From NCBI GenBank assembly GCA_903821415.1, contig CAIJLF010000060.1:1-14781 (forward strand): a stretch of DNA of 14,781 nt. Direction: 5' to 3'. A model generated the notes under the pieces. It made no database searches. It worked only from the letters and a program-made list of their open reading frames with translations, and had not been told where the DNA came from. A program made the translations under genes and the position numbers. Position 1 is the stretch's first letter. Each line of letters opens with the position of its first letter. Positions 7,080 to 14,338 of this stretch are shown one piece after another. Source of the DNA: an uncultured bacterium. Its GTDB lineage: Bacteria; Patescibacteriota; Minisyncoccia; Phycocordibacterales; UBA9973.

Positions 7080-8232
7080 AGATGCCCCAGTCCTTGAGAA
7101 GTTTGCGAACTGTGTCATCTTGTGGACGGTTTTTTAAGTCGCAGGTATTTGGCGGAGTTATTGAAACAGAGACCTGCTTGCGACGACCTTTTCCTATTTG
7201 TTTGAATACCACTGTTATTTTTATGTTTTCTGGCTCCCATCCAGTGTTTTTATCAAGATTAAGTTCTTTGAGTATTCCTTGAACGGCATCTGTGCCAGAG
7301 TATTTATCTTTGCCACCGACTTCAATATAAAGTTTATGAGGCACTCCTTTGTTTTTTAGACGGATTGATTTCAAATATGCTCTCTCTACTCCATAAGATG
7401 CGTTTGCAATAAGGTTTAAGTTTGCAAGGTCTTTTACAGAGGCGAGTGAGTATCGTTCTTCTTCTGTATTTATTTTATCAATGCCAAGAAAATGAGAGCA
7501 GAATAATTTTTGCAATTCACTCACTACGGGTTTGCCTCCGAGTGCCCGAACGCCAAGCATTTCAAGTTCTGGTTTATAAACAAACACTACATCAAAAACA
7601 GGTTTACGGATGTGTTTTTCATCAAGTTGTTTGCCTTCAAAAATGGTGTCTCGTGTGGGAAGGTCCTCAAGGTATGCTCTCAAGATGAGTTCATTGTTAT
7701 TTTGAAAAACTTTTATTTTACACTTTTCTCCCTTGAGAGATTTTCTGTATACATTTTGAACTTTTGTTTCAAACTCCTCTATTTTGTTTGTTTTATTTAT
7801 TTCTGAAACATCAATAACTTTTGGTAGTGAAAGTTCTTTTACTCCTAACTCTTGAATGTTGGCTCTACTGTAATAATCATCAAACTCTTTTGGATGATAA
7901 GTGAAAGCAAGAAGTGCTCGCTCGTCGTATGTATTTGCTCGCTTCTCAATCTCGTTTTCTCTGTCTATGTCTGGTGATGAATTACAGAGTGCTGATATGT
8001 GATTTTCTGATGATAGTGAGTTTATATATTCAAGCTCCATAAAAACTTTGTTGCGTATTTCTTCTGATTGTTTGTATATAAAATCAACAAAGCGGTCCGC
8101 ACATTCTTCTCGTGTTTCTTTTTTGTCTCCAATTGGAAAATCTACTCCGTGTAATTTCTTCAAATACTCACTGATGAGTTCACTGCGGATATGGAGCACA
8201 AAATCTTTTGGGTCTGAATAATGTGATGACAT
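7069..8232 (-). CDS. Unrecognised protein (387 aa), first gene of a two-gene cassette
   Basis: It is a soluble, charged protein of 387 residues with no signal peptide or membrane helix. The N-terminal ~130 residues are helical, with motifs FVLHIRSELISEYL, ECADRFVDFIYKQ, MELEYINSLSS and YDERALLAFTYHP, which read like a conserved family block. The central part (about 170-265) is mixed alpha/beta (VFDVVFVYKPELEMLGVR). The C-terminal part is a Lys-rich beta region (KITVVFKQIGKGRRKQVSVS). No nuclease, kinase, ATPase or protease signature can be seen. A strong promoter 28 nt upstream drives it and the overlapping 325-aa gene, and an intrinsic terminator follows that partner. Lying between a replication operon and a type III restriction system, the pair looks like defence or addiction cargo, but this is inferred from context only. 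Confidence 0.78.
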   Translation of the reverse strand: MSSHYSDPKDFVLHIRSELISEYLKKLHGVDFPIGDKKETREECADRFVDFIYKQSEEIRNKVFMELEYINSLSSENHISALCNSSPDIDRENEIEKRANTYDERALLAFTYHPKEFDDYYSRANIQELGVKELSLPKVIDVSEINKTNKIEEFETKVQNVYRKSLKGEKCKIKVFQNNNELILRAYLEDLPTRDTIFEGKQLDEKHIRKPVFDVVFVYKPELEMLGVRALGGKPVVSELQKLFCSHFLGIDKINTEEERYSLASVKDLANLNLIANASYGVERAYLKSIRLKNKGVPHKLYIEVGGKDKYSGTDAVQGILKELNLDKNTGWEPENIKITVVFKQIGKGRRKQVSVSITPPNTCDLKNRPQDDTVRKLLKDWGIYVA

Positions 8233-8259
8233 AGTAATTGTAATTATTAAAACACATAA

Positions 8260-8287
8260 ACTATACCACTTTTGGCAATAAAATCAA
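8260..8287 (-). promoter_or_regulatory. Sigma-70-type promoter of the two-gene cassette
   Basis: The minus strand reads TTGATT, a 16-bp spacer, then TATAGT (8260-8265) preceded by TGG, giving an extended -10. The start point is expected near 8253, about 20 nt before the ATG at 8232. It is one of the best promoter matches in the window. Confidence 0.7.
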
Positions 8288-8332
8288 CCAAAAAATAACA
8301 AAACTTAATTTGCGTATTGATATTTTAAGAAA

Positions 8333-8551
8333 TTAAAGCTCAAATAATTCTTTAATGCTTATATCCAAAGCTCGTGCTATTTTTTCTATATTTTTTAGTG
8401 CGATGTTTCTTTCACCCCTTTCAACCCCACCAATATAAGTGCGGTCTAGCTTGGCTTTGAGGGCTAAAGCCATTTGAGAAGTAATACCTTTTTGCAAGCG
8501 TAGTTTTAGAACTCGTTTGCCAAACTTTTTTAATATATCATCATTGCTCAC
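8333..8551 (-). CDS. XRE-family HTH regulator, controller (C) protein-like (72 aa)
   Basis: The 72 residues are almost wholly one HTH_3 domain: RVLKLRLQKGITSQMALAL (helices 1-2), then the recognition region LDRTYIGGVERGERN, then ALKNIEKIARALDISIKELF. The motif RTYIGGVERGERN closely matches controller proteins of restriction-modification systems, dimeric regulators that bind palindromic boxes and time nuclease expression. It is divergent from mod, with its start 112 nt away across a region rich in inverted repeats, which supports a role controlling itself and mod-res. A GAGTGAG-like purine tract lies just before its ATG, one of the few Shine-Dalgarno-like sequences here. Controllers are classical in type II systems; one next to a type III system is less common. 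Confidence 0.87.
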   Translation of the reverse strand: MSNDDILKKFGKRVLKLRLQKGITSQMALALKAKLDRTYIGGVERGERNIALKNIEKIARALDISIKELFEL

Positions 8552-8573
8552 TCTTTAAGAGTAAAGGGAAGAC

Positions 8574-8644
8574 GACTATAAGGCGACGGACTATGAGTAT
8601 CACAAGTTTTGTGATATATTTTTAAGTATAAGATACTTATAGTC
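8574..8644. promoter_or_regulatory. Divergent control region with operator-like palindromes between the XRE gene and mod
   Basis: The outer arms GACTATAAG (8574-8582) and CTTATAGTC (8636-8644) are perfectly complementary. Centred between them is TATCACAA-GTT-TTGTGATA (8598-8616), an 8-bp palindrome with a 3-nt spacer. A third palindrome, AAGTAT-AAG-ATACTT, begins at 8624. TTATAG and TATAGT elements inside the outer arms could be -10 hexamers of the leftward XRE promoter (with TTGTGA as -35, 18-bp spacing) and the rightward mod promoter. This layout fits binding by the HTH protein that blocks or activates both promoters. The palindromes are seen; the binding is inferred. Confidence 0.6.
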
Positions 8645-8663
8645 ATCTTTAATTAAAATTACT

Positions 8664-10442
8664 ATGAAAAATGATTATCAAAAAGTTGAGCAAGCAAAAG
8701 GTCGCCCCCTCCTCCAGTGGGTAGGGAAGAAACCTCTTGAAAGTGTGCAATTTTATCCAGCACAAGAGACAGAAATATACGGAGACAAAAGTGCAAAAGA
8801 TTTTAATAAGTTATTTTGGGGGGATAATCTTCAAGTCCTCTCGCATCTTTTGAAAGATTATCGTGGAAAAATTGATTTAATATATATTGACCCTCCTTTT
8901 GATAGTAAAGCTGACTATGTTCGCAAAGTGAAAATACGGGGGGAACAGATGAGTGGAATGCAGAATGGCTTGCTTGAAGAAAAGCAATACACTGATATTT
9001 GGGAGAAAGATGAGTATTTGCAATTTATGTATGAGCGTCTTTTAATAATGAAAGAGTTGCTCTCTGAAAAAGGTGTTTTGTATTTGCATTGTGATTGGCA
9101 CAAGAGCTCATATTTACGTTTGATACTTGATGAGGTTTTTGGTTCTGACAATTTTAGAAATGAAATAATATGGCATTACTTTGTTTCTGGTAAATATCCA
9201 AGAGAGTTTGCAAAAGACCACGATAATATATTTGTTTACTCAAAAGGAGAAAATCCTACTTTTAATTATGAAAAACAAATAGATAAAAACCTTTATTATG
9301 AAAGACATTACAACAAACAAGTTGTGATTGGGGATGATGGTAAAGAGTATTATGAATACAATGGTGAATTGAGGACATTTGAAAAACAAGTTTCTGAAAC
9401 TTGGTATATGAATAAAATAAAGCGTGATGGCAAAGAAATTGTTGGGTATCCCACACAAAAACCAGAAGAACTACTTGAACGCATTATAAAAGCGTCCTCA
9501 AATGAGGGTGATATTGTTGCTGATTTCTTTATGGGTTCTGGAACTGCCCAAGTAGTTGCTCAAAAACTTGGACGAAGGTGGATAGGGTGCGACATCAATC
9601 TTGGAGCCATACAAACAACAACAAAGCGTCTCAATCAAGTTATTTCTGAACAGCAAAAAGAAAAAATAAAGAACTTCAAAGGTTCGCTCGGTTTCAAAAT
9701 ACTCAATGTGAATGATTATGATGTATTCAAAAATGAAATTGAAGCAAAAGAAATTGTGATGGAAATGTATGGAGTAGAACCGATAAAAAGAACATATTTT
9801 GATGGTGTCCTTGATAAAAACTTTGTGAAAGTAATGCCTCTAAATCGGGTCCTTAATAAAATGGATATTCGCACACTGCTCAAAAGTGTTGGAGACAAGA
9901 TTGATACTTTTACAGTAAAGGCAAAATCAAAAGCTGGAGAAGCTGTATACGAAGAAGGTGTCCTTGTTGTTTGCTCTGGTATGGAGCTTGATGTAAGAGA
10001 TTTTATAAAAAAAGAAAATAAAACGGGAGTAAAAATGGAAGTCCGAGATATTCTGACCGACAAGAAAAATCTTATTTTCAAGAAAAAACCAGAAGCAAAG
10101 ATTGAGGTCAAAACAAAAAACAAGAAACTCGCAGTTGAACTAAAAGATTTTTATTCTCCAATACTGATGCGAAAATTAGAGATTGAGAATGAAAAAGTTT
10201 TGAAAAAAGAGCATAGAGCAAAAGTTGAAGATTTCAAACAGATTATTGATAGTGTTGCGATTGATGTGGATTATAATGGTAAACTATTTAATGCCGAATT
10301 GATGGACCTCCCAGAGAAAAAAGGAGTTATCAAAGCCAAGTATTCTTGGGATTATTCAAAGAAAGGAAAATACAAAGTTGCAATCAAGGTCGTGGATGTT
10401 CTTGGTGAGGAATACTTTGAAACTTTTGAAGTAAACGCATAA
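8664..10442 (+). CDS. mod: Type III restriction-modification DNA N6-adenine methyltransferase
   Basis: The protein has 592 residues, a usual length for type III Mod subunits. Catalytic motif IV is DPPF at 76-79 ([13 protein letters not shown]). The AdoMet-binding motif I, FMGSGT, comes later at 289-294, followed by WIGCDIN. The order IV-before-I marks a beta-class amino-methyltransferase that methylates adenine at N6. The region between about 165 and 260 would carry the target-recognition part. A C-terminal extension (about 340-592), charged and repetitive in Lys/Glu, likely contacts Res. Mod recognises the site and guides Res; methylation of one strand protects the host. It is 4 nt upstream of res in one operon, divergent from the controller-like gene. 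There is no Shine-Dalgarno sequence before the ATG, and no simple-sequence tract that would suggest phase variation. Confidence 0.95.
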   Translation: MKNDYQKVEQAKGRPLLQWVGKKPLESVQFYPAQETEIYGDKSAKDFNKLFWGDNLQVLSHLLKDYRGKIDLIYIDPPFDSKADYVRKVKIRGEQMSGMQNGLLEEKQYTDIWEKDEYLQFMYERLLIMKELLSEKGVLYLHCDWHKSSYLRLILDEVFGSDNFRNEIIWHYFVSGKYPREFAKDHDNIFVYSKGENPTFNYEKQIDKNLYYERHYNKQVVIGDDGKEYYEYNGELRTFEKQVSETWYMNKIKRDGKEIVGYPTQKPEELLERIIKASSNEGDIVADFFMGSGTAQVVAQKLGRRWIGCDINLGAIQTTTKRLNQVISEQQKEKIKNFKGSLGFKILNVNDYDVFKNEIEAKEIVMEMYGVEPIKRTYFDGVLDKNFVKVMPLNRVLNKMDIRTLLKSVGDKIDTFTVKAKSKAGEAVYEEGVLVVCSGMELDVRDFIKKENKTGVKMEVRDILTDKKNLIFKKKPEAKIEVKTKNKKLAVELKDFYSPILMRKLEIENEKVLKKEHRAKVEDFKQIIDSVAIDVDYNGKLFNAELMDLPEKKGVIKAKYSWDYSKKGKYKVAIKVVDVLGEEYFETFEVNA

Positions 10443-10446
10443 AATT

Positions 10447-12993
10447 ATGGATAGTTTATTTCTAAAAAATATCCAAAAGCAAGTAGCACAATGGCGTGCT
10501 GATGGATACAAAGGGGTCCATAAAGAAACAGAAAACATACTTGCACATATCAGACGAGTTGCCTTTTTACACGAACCACAGATTGAAGCTCTTGAAACTT
10601 ATATTTATCTCAAAGAAGTGATTGGTAATAAACCCTCTGTTGAAGTATTCAGACAATCATTTGAGAATGAATTGGAGCTCATTCGTGCTCTTGGTCTTTC
10701 TGACAAGGAAGCATTTGAACTTGCTTATGACAAAAAGAAAGATGAAAAGATACAAGTAATTCTTGATGAAAAGTTCGGGACCTCTGATTATGCAAACCAA
10801 GTTTACGCTCTCACAATGGGCTCGGGTAAAACGATTTTGATGGCAGTGATGATGCTCTACGATTTCGTGCTTTCGTTCTACCATAAAGATGATGGACGCT
10901 TTGCAAAGAATGCTCTCGTTTTTGCTCCAGATACGACTATTATTGAAAGTTTGAAGGAAATTAAAACCTTTGATTATTCACGAGTGCTTCCAAAAGAATA
11001 CGAGAACATTATTTTGAATATAAAATATCACTATCTTGAAAGCACTGAAACAGCTCTTGCCCCAGCGGGCAATTATAATGTTGTTGTTTCTAACTCGCAG
11101 AAGATAATTTTGAAAACAAGAAGTAGTAATGGGAATAATGCCACCAAGCGTCTCTTTGGCGACAAGGGAGAACTTGAAAAACGAGAGGTGGAGAATATGC
11201 GTTTGCAAGCAATCCGACAGCTGGGCTCACTCCAGATATTCGTGGACGAAGCTCATCACTCATACGGCAAAACACTTGAAGGAACTTTGAAAAAGACGAG
11301 ACAGACGATTGATTATTTACATAAACATACTCCACTTGTTTCTGTTGTAAACCTCACAGGAACTCCCTATGTAAACAATAAAATGATTTCTGATGTTGTG
11401 TATCACTTCGGTCTTGCACAAGGTATTGAGAAAGGTATTTTGAAAAAGGTCCGTATCCTTGATTACGGAGTTGTCCGTTCTCAAAAGTTTATTAAGGAAG
11501 TTGTTGATGTCTTTGTTTCTGAATATGGGACGAAACGACTTGAGGGAAGATTGCCGAAGATTGCCTTTTTTGCATCAAATATAAAAGAATTACGAATTGA
11601 TTTGAAGCCAAAATTGGAGCGTATTCTTGCAGAACTAAATATCTCCCCAGATACAATTTTGGAATATCACACAGAAGCAGAGCAAAACAAAGATGATTTC
11701 AAACAGCTTGATACCGCCGAAAGTAAAAAGCAGTTTGTCTTGCTTGTGGGCAAAGGAACGGAAGGTTGGAACTGTCGCTCACTCGTCTCTGTGGCACTCT
11801 ATAAGAAGCCAAAGAGCACAATTCTTGTCCTTCAATCAACAACACGATGTCTCCGTTCTATTGGCGATAATTCTACTCGTGCAAGCATTTTTCTTTCTAA
11901 AGAAACAGCCAACATTTTGAATAAAGAACTTAAGAATAACTTTAATTCAAGTATTCCAGAATTGAATGCTCAAGACCAAAAAATGGTTGAGCATACTCTT
12001 GAAGTTGAAAAAAGAAAAACAATTAAAGTAAAAAAAGTGCTCAAAGAGATTTTATCGGTGCAAGAAATAAATGCAAAAAATATAAAAATTGATTTCAAAA
12101 AGTTCAAACCAGAACTATATCAATCATTTGTGAGTGAGGGAGGTATTTCTTTGGATGATGAGGGCAAAGCAATATACAAGGAAGCTCGGGCGGTCCGAAA
12201 AATAGAAGATAAAAATGATTTTACTTTTTATGAAATAACAGAAATCATCAATCGTTATACGCATCTGCCTTGTATGATTATTGATAGCATTATTTCTGGT
12301 AGTGGCAAGAAGCGTGATGAGTTTATAAAGATAACAAATGATAACTTTGCTCTCATTCCTTTTGTAATACAAGAAATACTCAAGAGTGCCTACAAGTATG
12401 AAGAAAAAACAGAAATAATTGAAGAAGAACTTGAGCTAACAAAACTCTTTCCTTTCAAAATCAGTGTTCAACAAGGCAGAGATATTTTAGTGGTATATAA
12501 AGAAACCGAAGCAGAAGAAGGACGAAAGGGTCGTCTAGGTTTTCATATCAATCCATATTCTTTTGATAGTGGCGATGAAAAGGATTTATTCCGATACTTG
12601 CGAGATGTGCTTGATAAAAATGAAATTATCAAAGATGTTTATTTTACTGGAGCTCGTGTTTGTGCAGACCCAAGCCGAACTGATTTTTATTTTGAATACT
12701 GGAGCCCAGAGCAAAAGCGTGTCGGGCGATACTTCCCAGATTTTCTTATTGAGACATCAAAAGAACGCTTTATTGTGATTGAAGCAAAAGGTGGAAATGA
12801 GCAAGCTGACTATGAAGCAAACAAAAAATCATATAAGGGTAAACTAGAAAATCTAACAAATGAGGTATTGGCAAAAGAAATTGGTTTTAATGAGTTTCAG
12901 AGCGTAAATAAGAATTTTGAATATCGCATAATTTTTAATGCTTCGCTCCAGCGTGAGCAAGTCCGATTATTGGAAGAACTCAAAAAGAAGTAA
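10447..12993 (+). CDS. res: Type III restriction endonuclease subunit (helicase-nuclease)
   Basis: The protein has 848 residues. It shows an SF2 helicase core: Walker A MGSGKT (124-129), Walker B VDEAH (266-270), motif III LTGTPY, and the second-RecA-domain motifs GTEGWNCRSL and QSTTRCLRSIG. The C-terminal nuclease domain carries a PD-(D/E)xK signature with Pro764-Asp765 and, 14 residues on, Glu779-Ala-Lys781 (IVIEAKG). All catalytic residues appear intact. Res complexed with Mod uses ATP to signal between two inversely oriented sites and cuts 25-27 bp away, which is the known behaviour of the family. The length is somewhat below that of EcoP1I or EcoP15I Res (about 970). It follows mod by 4 nt, and its TAA overlaps the next ATG by one base (TAATG), so the three genes are coupled. 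Confidence 0.95.
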   Translation: MDSLFLKNIQKQVAQWRADGYKGVHKETENILAHIRRVAFLHEPQIEALETYIYLKEVIGNKPSVEVFRQSFENELELIRALGLSDKEAFELAYDKKKDEKIQVILDEKFGTSDYANQVYALTMGSGKTILMAVMMLYDFVLSFYHKDDGRFAKNALVFAPDTTIIESLKEIKTFDYSRVLPKEYENIILNIKYHYLESTETALAPAGNYNVVVSNSQKIILKTRSSNGNNATKRLFGDKGELEKREVENMRLQAIRQLGSLQIFVDEAHHSYGKTLEGTLKKTRQTIDYLHKHTPLVSVVNLTGTPYVNNKMISDVVYHFGLAQGIEKGILKKVRILDYGVVRSQKFIKEVVDVFVSEYGTKRLEGRLPKIAFFASNIKELRIDLKPKLERILAELNISPDTILEYHTEAEQNKDDFKQLDTAESKKQFVLLVGKGTEGWNCRSLVSVALYKKPKSTILVLQSTTRCLRSIGDNSTRASIFLSKETANILNKELKNNFNSSIPELNAQDQKMVEHTLEVEKRKTIKVKKVLKEILSVQEINAKNIKIDFKKFKPELYQSFVSEGGISLDDEGKAIYKEARAVRKIEDKNDFTFYEITEIINRYTHLPCMIIDSIISGSGKKRDEFIKITNDNFALIPFVIQEILKSAYKYEEKTEIIEEELELTKLFPFKISVQQGRDILVVYKETEAEEGRKGRLGFHINPYSFDSGDEKDLFRYLRDVLDKNEIIKDVYFTGARVCADPSRTDFYFEYWSPEQKRVGRYFPDFLIETSKERFIVIEAKGGNEQADYEANKKSYKGKLENLTNEVLAKEIGFNEFQSVNKNFEYRIIFNASLQREQVRLLEELKKK

Positions 12994-13199
12994 TGGTTCA
13001 CATAACTCCCGAAACTGTTGAGAAGTTTAAGGAAATGTTCAAGAGAGAATATGGAGTTGATTATTCAGACCAAGAAGCGTGGGAAGCTACTCATAATCTG
13101 ATAGGAGCTTTTGACCTTCTGTTGCAGATGGACCGCAAGCAACATCCAGAAAATTATAAAAAGAAACAAAATAGTGAAAAGCAGAGTGGGGGAATGTAA
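12993..13199 (+). CDS. Small hypothetical protein (68 aa) coupled to res
   Basis: It starts inside the res stop codon (TAATG). The N-terminal half, TVEKFKEMFKREYGVDY followed by SDQEAWEATHNLIG, matches the 71-aa protein at 5459-5674 position by position. The C-terminal tail is polar, Lys/Asn/Gln-rich and probably unstructured. The family is not known to me. A copy both in the primase operon and at the end of the restriction operon suggests a small module that spreads with such elements. No terminator is visible between it and the next promoter at 13205. Confidence 0.75.
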   Translation: MVHITPETVEKFKEMFKREYGVDYSDQEAWEATHNLIGAFDLLLQMDRKQHPENYKKKQNSEKQSGGM

Positions 13200-13204
13200 A
13201 AACA

Positions 13205-13232
13205 TTGACTTTTCTATCAAATATGATATACT
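13205..13232 (+). promoter_or_regulatory. Sigma-70-type promoter of the DGR target gene
   Basis: TTGACT (13205-13210), a 16-bp spacer and TATACT (13227-13232) make a near-consensus promoter. The expected start is at about 13239, giving an untranslated leader of about 140 nt before the ATG at 13379. It is the best promoter match in the window. Confidence 0.75.
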
Positions 13233-13259
13233 ATTAGGTAGTTCTTTGAAATCTACTTG

Positions 13260-13363
13260 CGACCAATGGTCGTAGCCAAAAGGTGCTTAATTATAGGCAT
13301 TTCTTGGCTATGACTGTTGTCTAGTCCCACTTACGGGAAGTAAGAAAAAAGGGCTATCAGCCC
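13260..13363 (+). ncRNA. Structured 5' leader of the DGR target mRNA
   Basis: Four hairpins can form in the leader: CGACC-AAT-GGTCG (13260-13272); GTCGTAGCCAA (13269) with TTGGCTATGAC (13304), 11 pairs with one G-U and an inner TGCTT/AGGCA pair; CTTAC-GGGAA-GTAAG (13330-13344); and GGGCT-ATC-AGCCC (13351-13363). The first two share bases 13269-13272 and cannot form fully at the same time, as in cis-regulatory switches. The last hairpin ends 15 nt before the ATG and is not followed by a U-tract, so it is not a terminator and would rather affect translation. No known riboswitch or leader is recognised. Confidence 0.55.
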
Positions 13364-13378
13364 ATAATACTTATTATT

Positions 13379-13981
13379 ATGAAATACAATGATTTAAGTT
13401 TCGGACAAGCAGAAGCAGTATTCAACAAGCTCGGTGGAATGGAAGGCGTAATGGACTTTCTTTCTGGCAAAACTATTGTTGTTAAGGTTCCATCAGATGA
13501 AAAAACCTCGTTCAATGTTTGGAAAACCATTAAGCTCGGCACTCATAAAAATGCCGATGAGTTCCGTAAGGCACTCAAAAAAGATGGTTTCAAAATTGGC
13601 GACTGGGGAAATGACATCCTTGGAAAACCTGCATTTACTGTATCTTCGGCAGAAGAAGAAATCCAGTTGGCTAATGTTTCAGTTGCCGACCTCGGTTTCA
13701 AGGATGGTGCTAATTATGGAGATATTTGTTCTAAAGCCAAAGAACTTGGCTTGGAACTTTGCCCCAATGAAGTCGGTCCACAATTGCGTCTGCAATACAA
13801 AGACCAGCCCAAAGGCGAGTATCTGCGTATAGCAATGGAACCTATTACTGACTCGGATGGCGACCTCAACATCTTCCGCGTTGGACACGGTGACGATGGT
13901 TTGTGGCTCAATGGCCGCAATGGCTATTCTGACTATTTCTGGTATGCCCTCGACCGTTTTGTTTTCCGTCTTCGCAAGTAG
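13379..13981 (+). CDS. DGR target protein with C-terminal C-type-lectin-like variable domain (200 aa)
   Basis: The N-terminal ~35 residues (SFGQAEAVFNKLGG, FLSGKTIVVKVP) resemble short leader modules seen in phage-type and candidate-phyla DGR targets. Residues about 50-155 are unassigned. Residues 156-200 are encoded by the variable repeat and show the pattern LWLN...FWYALDRFVFRLRK typical of C-type-lectin-fold DGR ligand-binding domains. Compared with the template, eleven codons have changed: Asp162, Arg167, Gly169, Gly171, Gly174, Arg180, Tyr183, Tyr186, Tyr189, Leu191 and Asp192. In the template all of these are Asn, Asp or Glu codons. There is no signal peptide, lipobox or membrane segment, so the protein appears cytoplasmic or part of a particle. 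It has its own promoter and long leader and a terminator at 14068. Assignment as a DGR target is secure; the ligand is unknown. Confidence 0.92.
   Translation: MKYNDLSFGQAEAVFNKLGGMEGVMDFLSGKTIVVKVPSDEKTSFNVWKTIKLGTHKNADEFRKALKKDGFKIGDWGNDILGKPAFTVSSAEEEIQLANVSVADLGFKDGANYGDICSKAKELGLELCPNEVGPQLRLQYKDQPKGEYLRIAMEPITDSDGDLNIFRVGHGDDGLWLNGRNGYSDYFWYALDRFVFRLRK
13844..13979 (+). repeat. DGR variable repeat (VR)
   Basis: These bases align without gaps to 14339-14474 (constant offset of 495). Fourteen internal mismatches are seen, all at positions where the template has A: seven are G, four T and three C. A fifteenth A-to-G difference at 13978 lies at the edge. Roughly a third of the template adenines differ. 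The last 25 bases before the edge (13953-13977) are identical and would contain the initiation-of-mutagenic-homing segment. VR runs to the stop codon of the target gene. Confidence 0.96.
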
Positions 13982-14067
13982 CACTTGAACCTTGTTCACT
14001 TTGGTCTCTTTTGACCCTTTGGACTTTGTTCTTAAAAAAGTTTTTGAGGTATCGCATAACCTCTACG

Positions 14068-14104
14068 ACCCCTGTATAATTAAAAAAACAGGGGTTATTT
14101 TTTT
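14068..14104 (+). terminator. Intrinsic terminator of the DGR target gene
   Basis: The arms ACCCCTGT (14068-14075) and ACAGGGGT (14088-14095) form a perfect 8-bp stem with a 12-nt A/T loop, followed by TATTTTTTT. It lies 87 nt after the target stop codon and separates the target transcript from the template RNA. Confidence 0.85.
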
Positions 14105-14105
14105 G

Positions 14106-14114
14106 TGCTAAAAT
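14106..14114 (+). promoter_or_regulatory. Possible extended -10 promoter of the DGR template RNA
   Basis: TGCTAAAAT right after the terminator U-tract matches an extended -10 (TGn plus a five-of-six TATAAT). No good -35 lies 16-18 bp upstream. It would start an RNA at about 14121 that runs through the folded region and TR. Confidence 0.4.
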
Positions 14115-14180
14115 AAATATGGTAGTAGGTGAATATGTGGAAGATTAAGGTTTTCCGCTACCGAACCCAGTATCCATACA

Positions 14181-14306
14181 CCGAGAGTATTTGCGACCAC
14201 GGTTTCAAATAGAGTGGTGTATGTAGAAACTTCAAAAAATGAAGATACTTGGTATAGAAAGCTGGGTGATTTTATATCACGAATAAGGTTCAGCCCCGAG
14301 AGTATT
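14181..14306 (+). repeat. Direct repeat CCGAGAGTATT in the template RNA leader
   Basis: An identical 11-bp sequence occurs at 14181-14191 and 14296-14306. The first copy begins at the end of a stem arm; the second lies in the loop of the AGCCC/GGGCT hairpin. They may be repeated protein-binding sites or chance. Confidence 0.4.
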
Positions 14307-14338
14307 CAAAGGGTGGTGGTTTAGAGGGCTTACTATAC

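Noticed and set aside
13679..13999. 106-aa antisense ORF over the target gene, and similar antisense frames over TR (14333-14536)
   Set aside because: They are mirror images of the VR/TR sequence with no start context; the plus-strand target with adenine-directed changes explains the region.
14003..14016. GGTC-TCTTTT-GACC hairpin about 25 nt after VR as the DGR homing cruciform
   Set aside because: A 4-bp stem is too weak compared with the known 8-bp hairpins; it may be chance.
14075..14080. TATAAT in the loop of the target terminator as a promoter of the template RNA
   Set aside because: No -35 at a suitable distance; the extended -10 at 14106-14114 is better placed.
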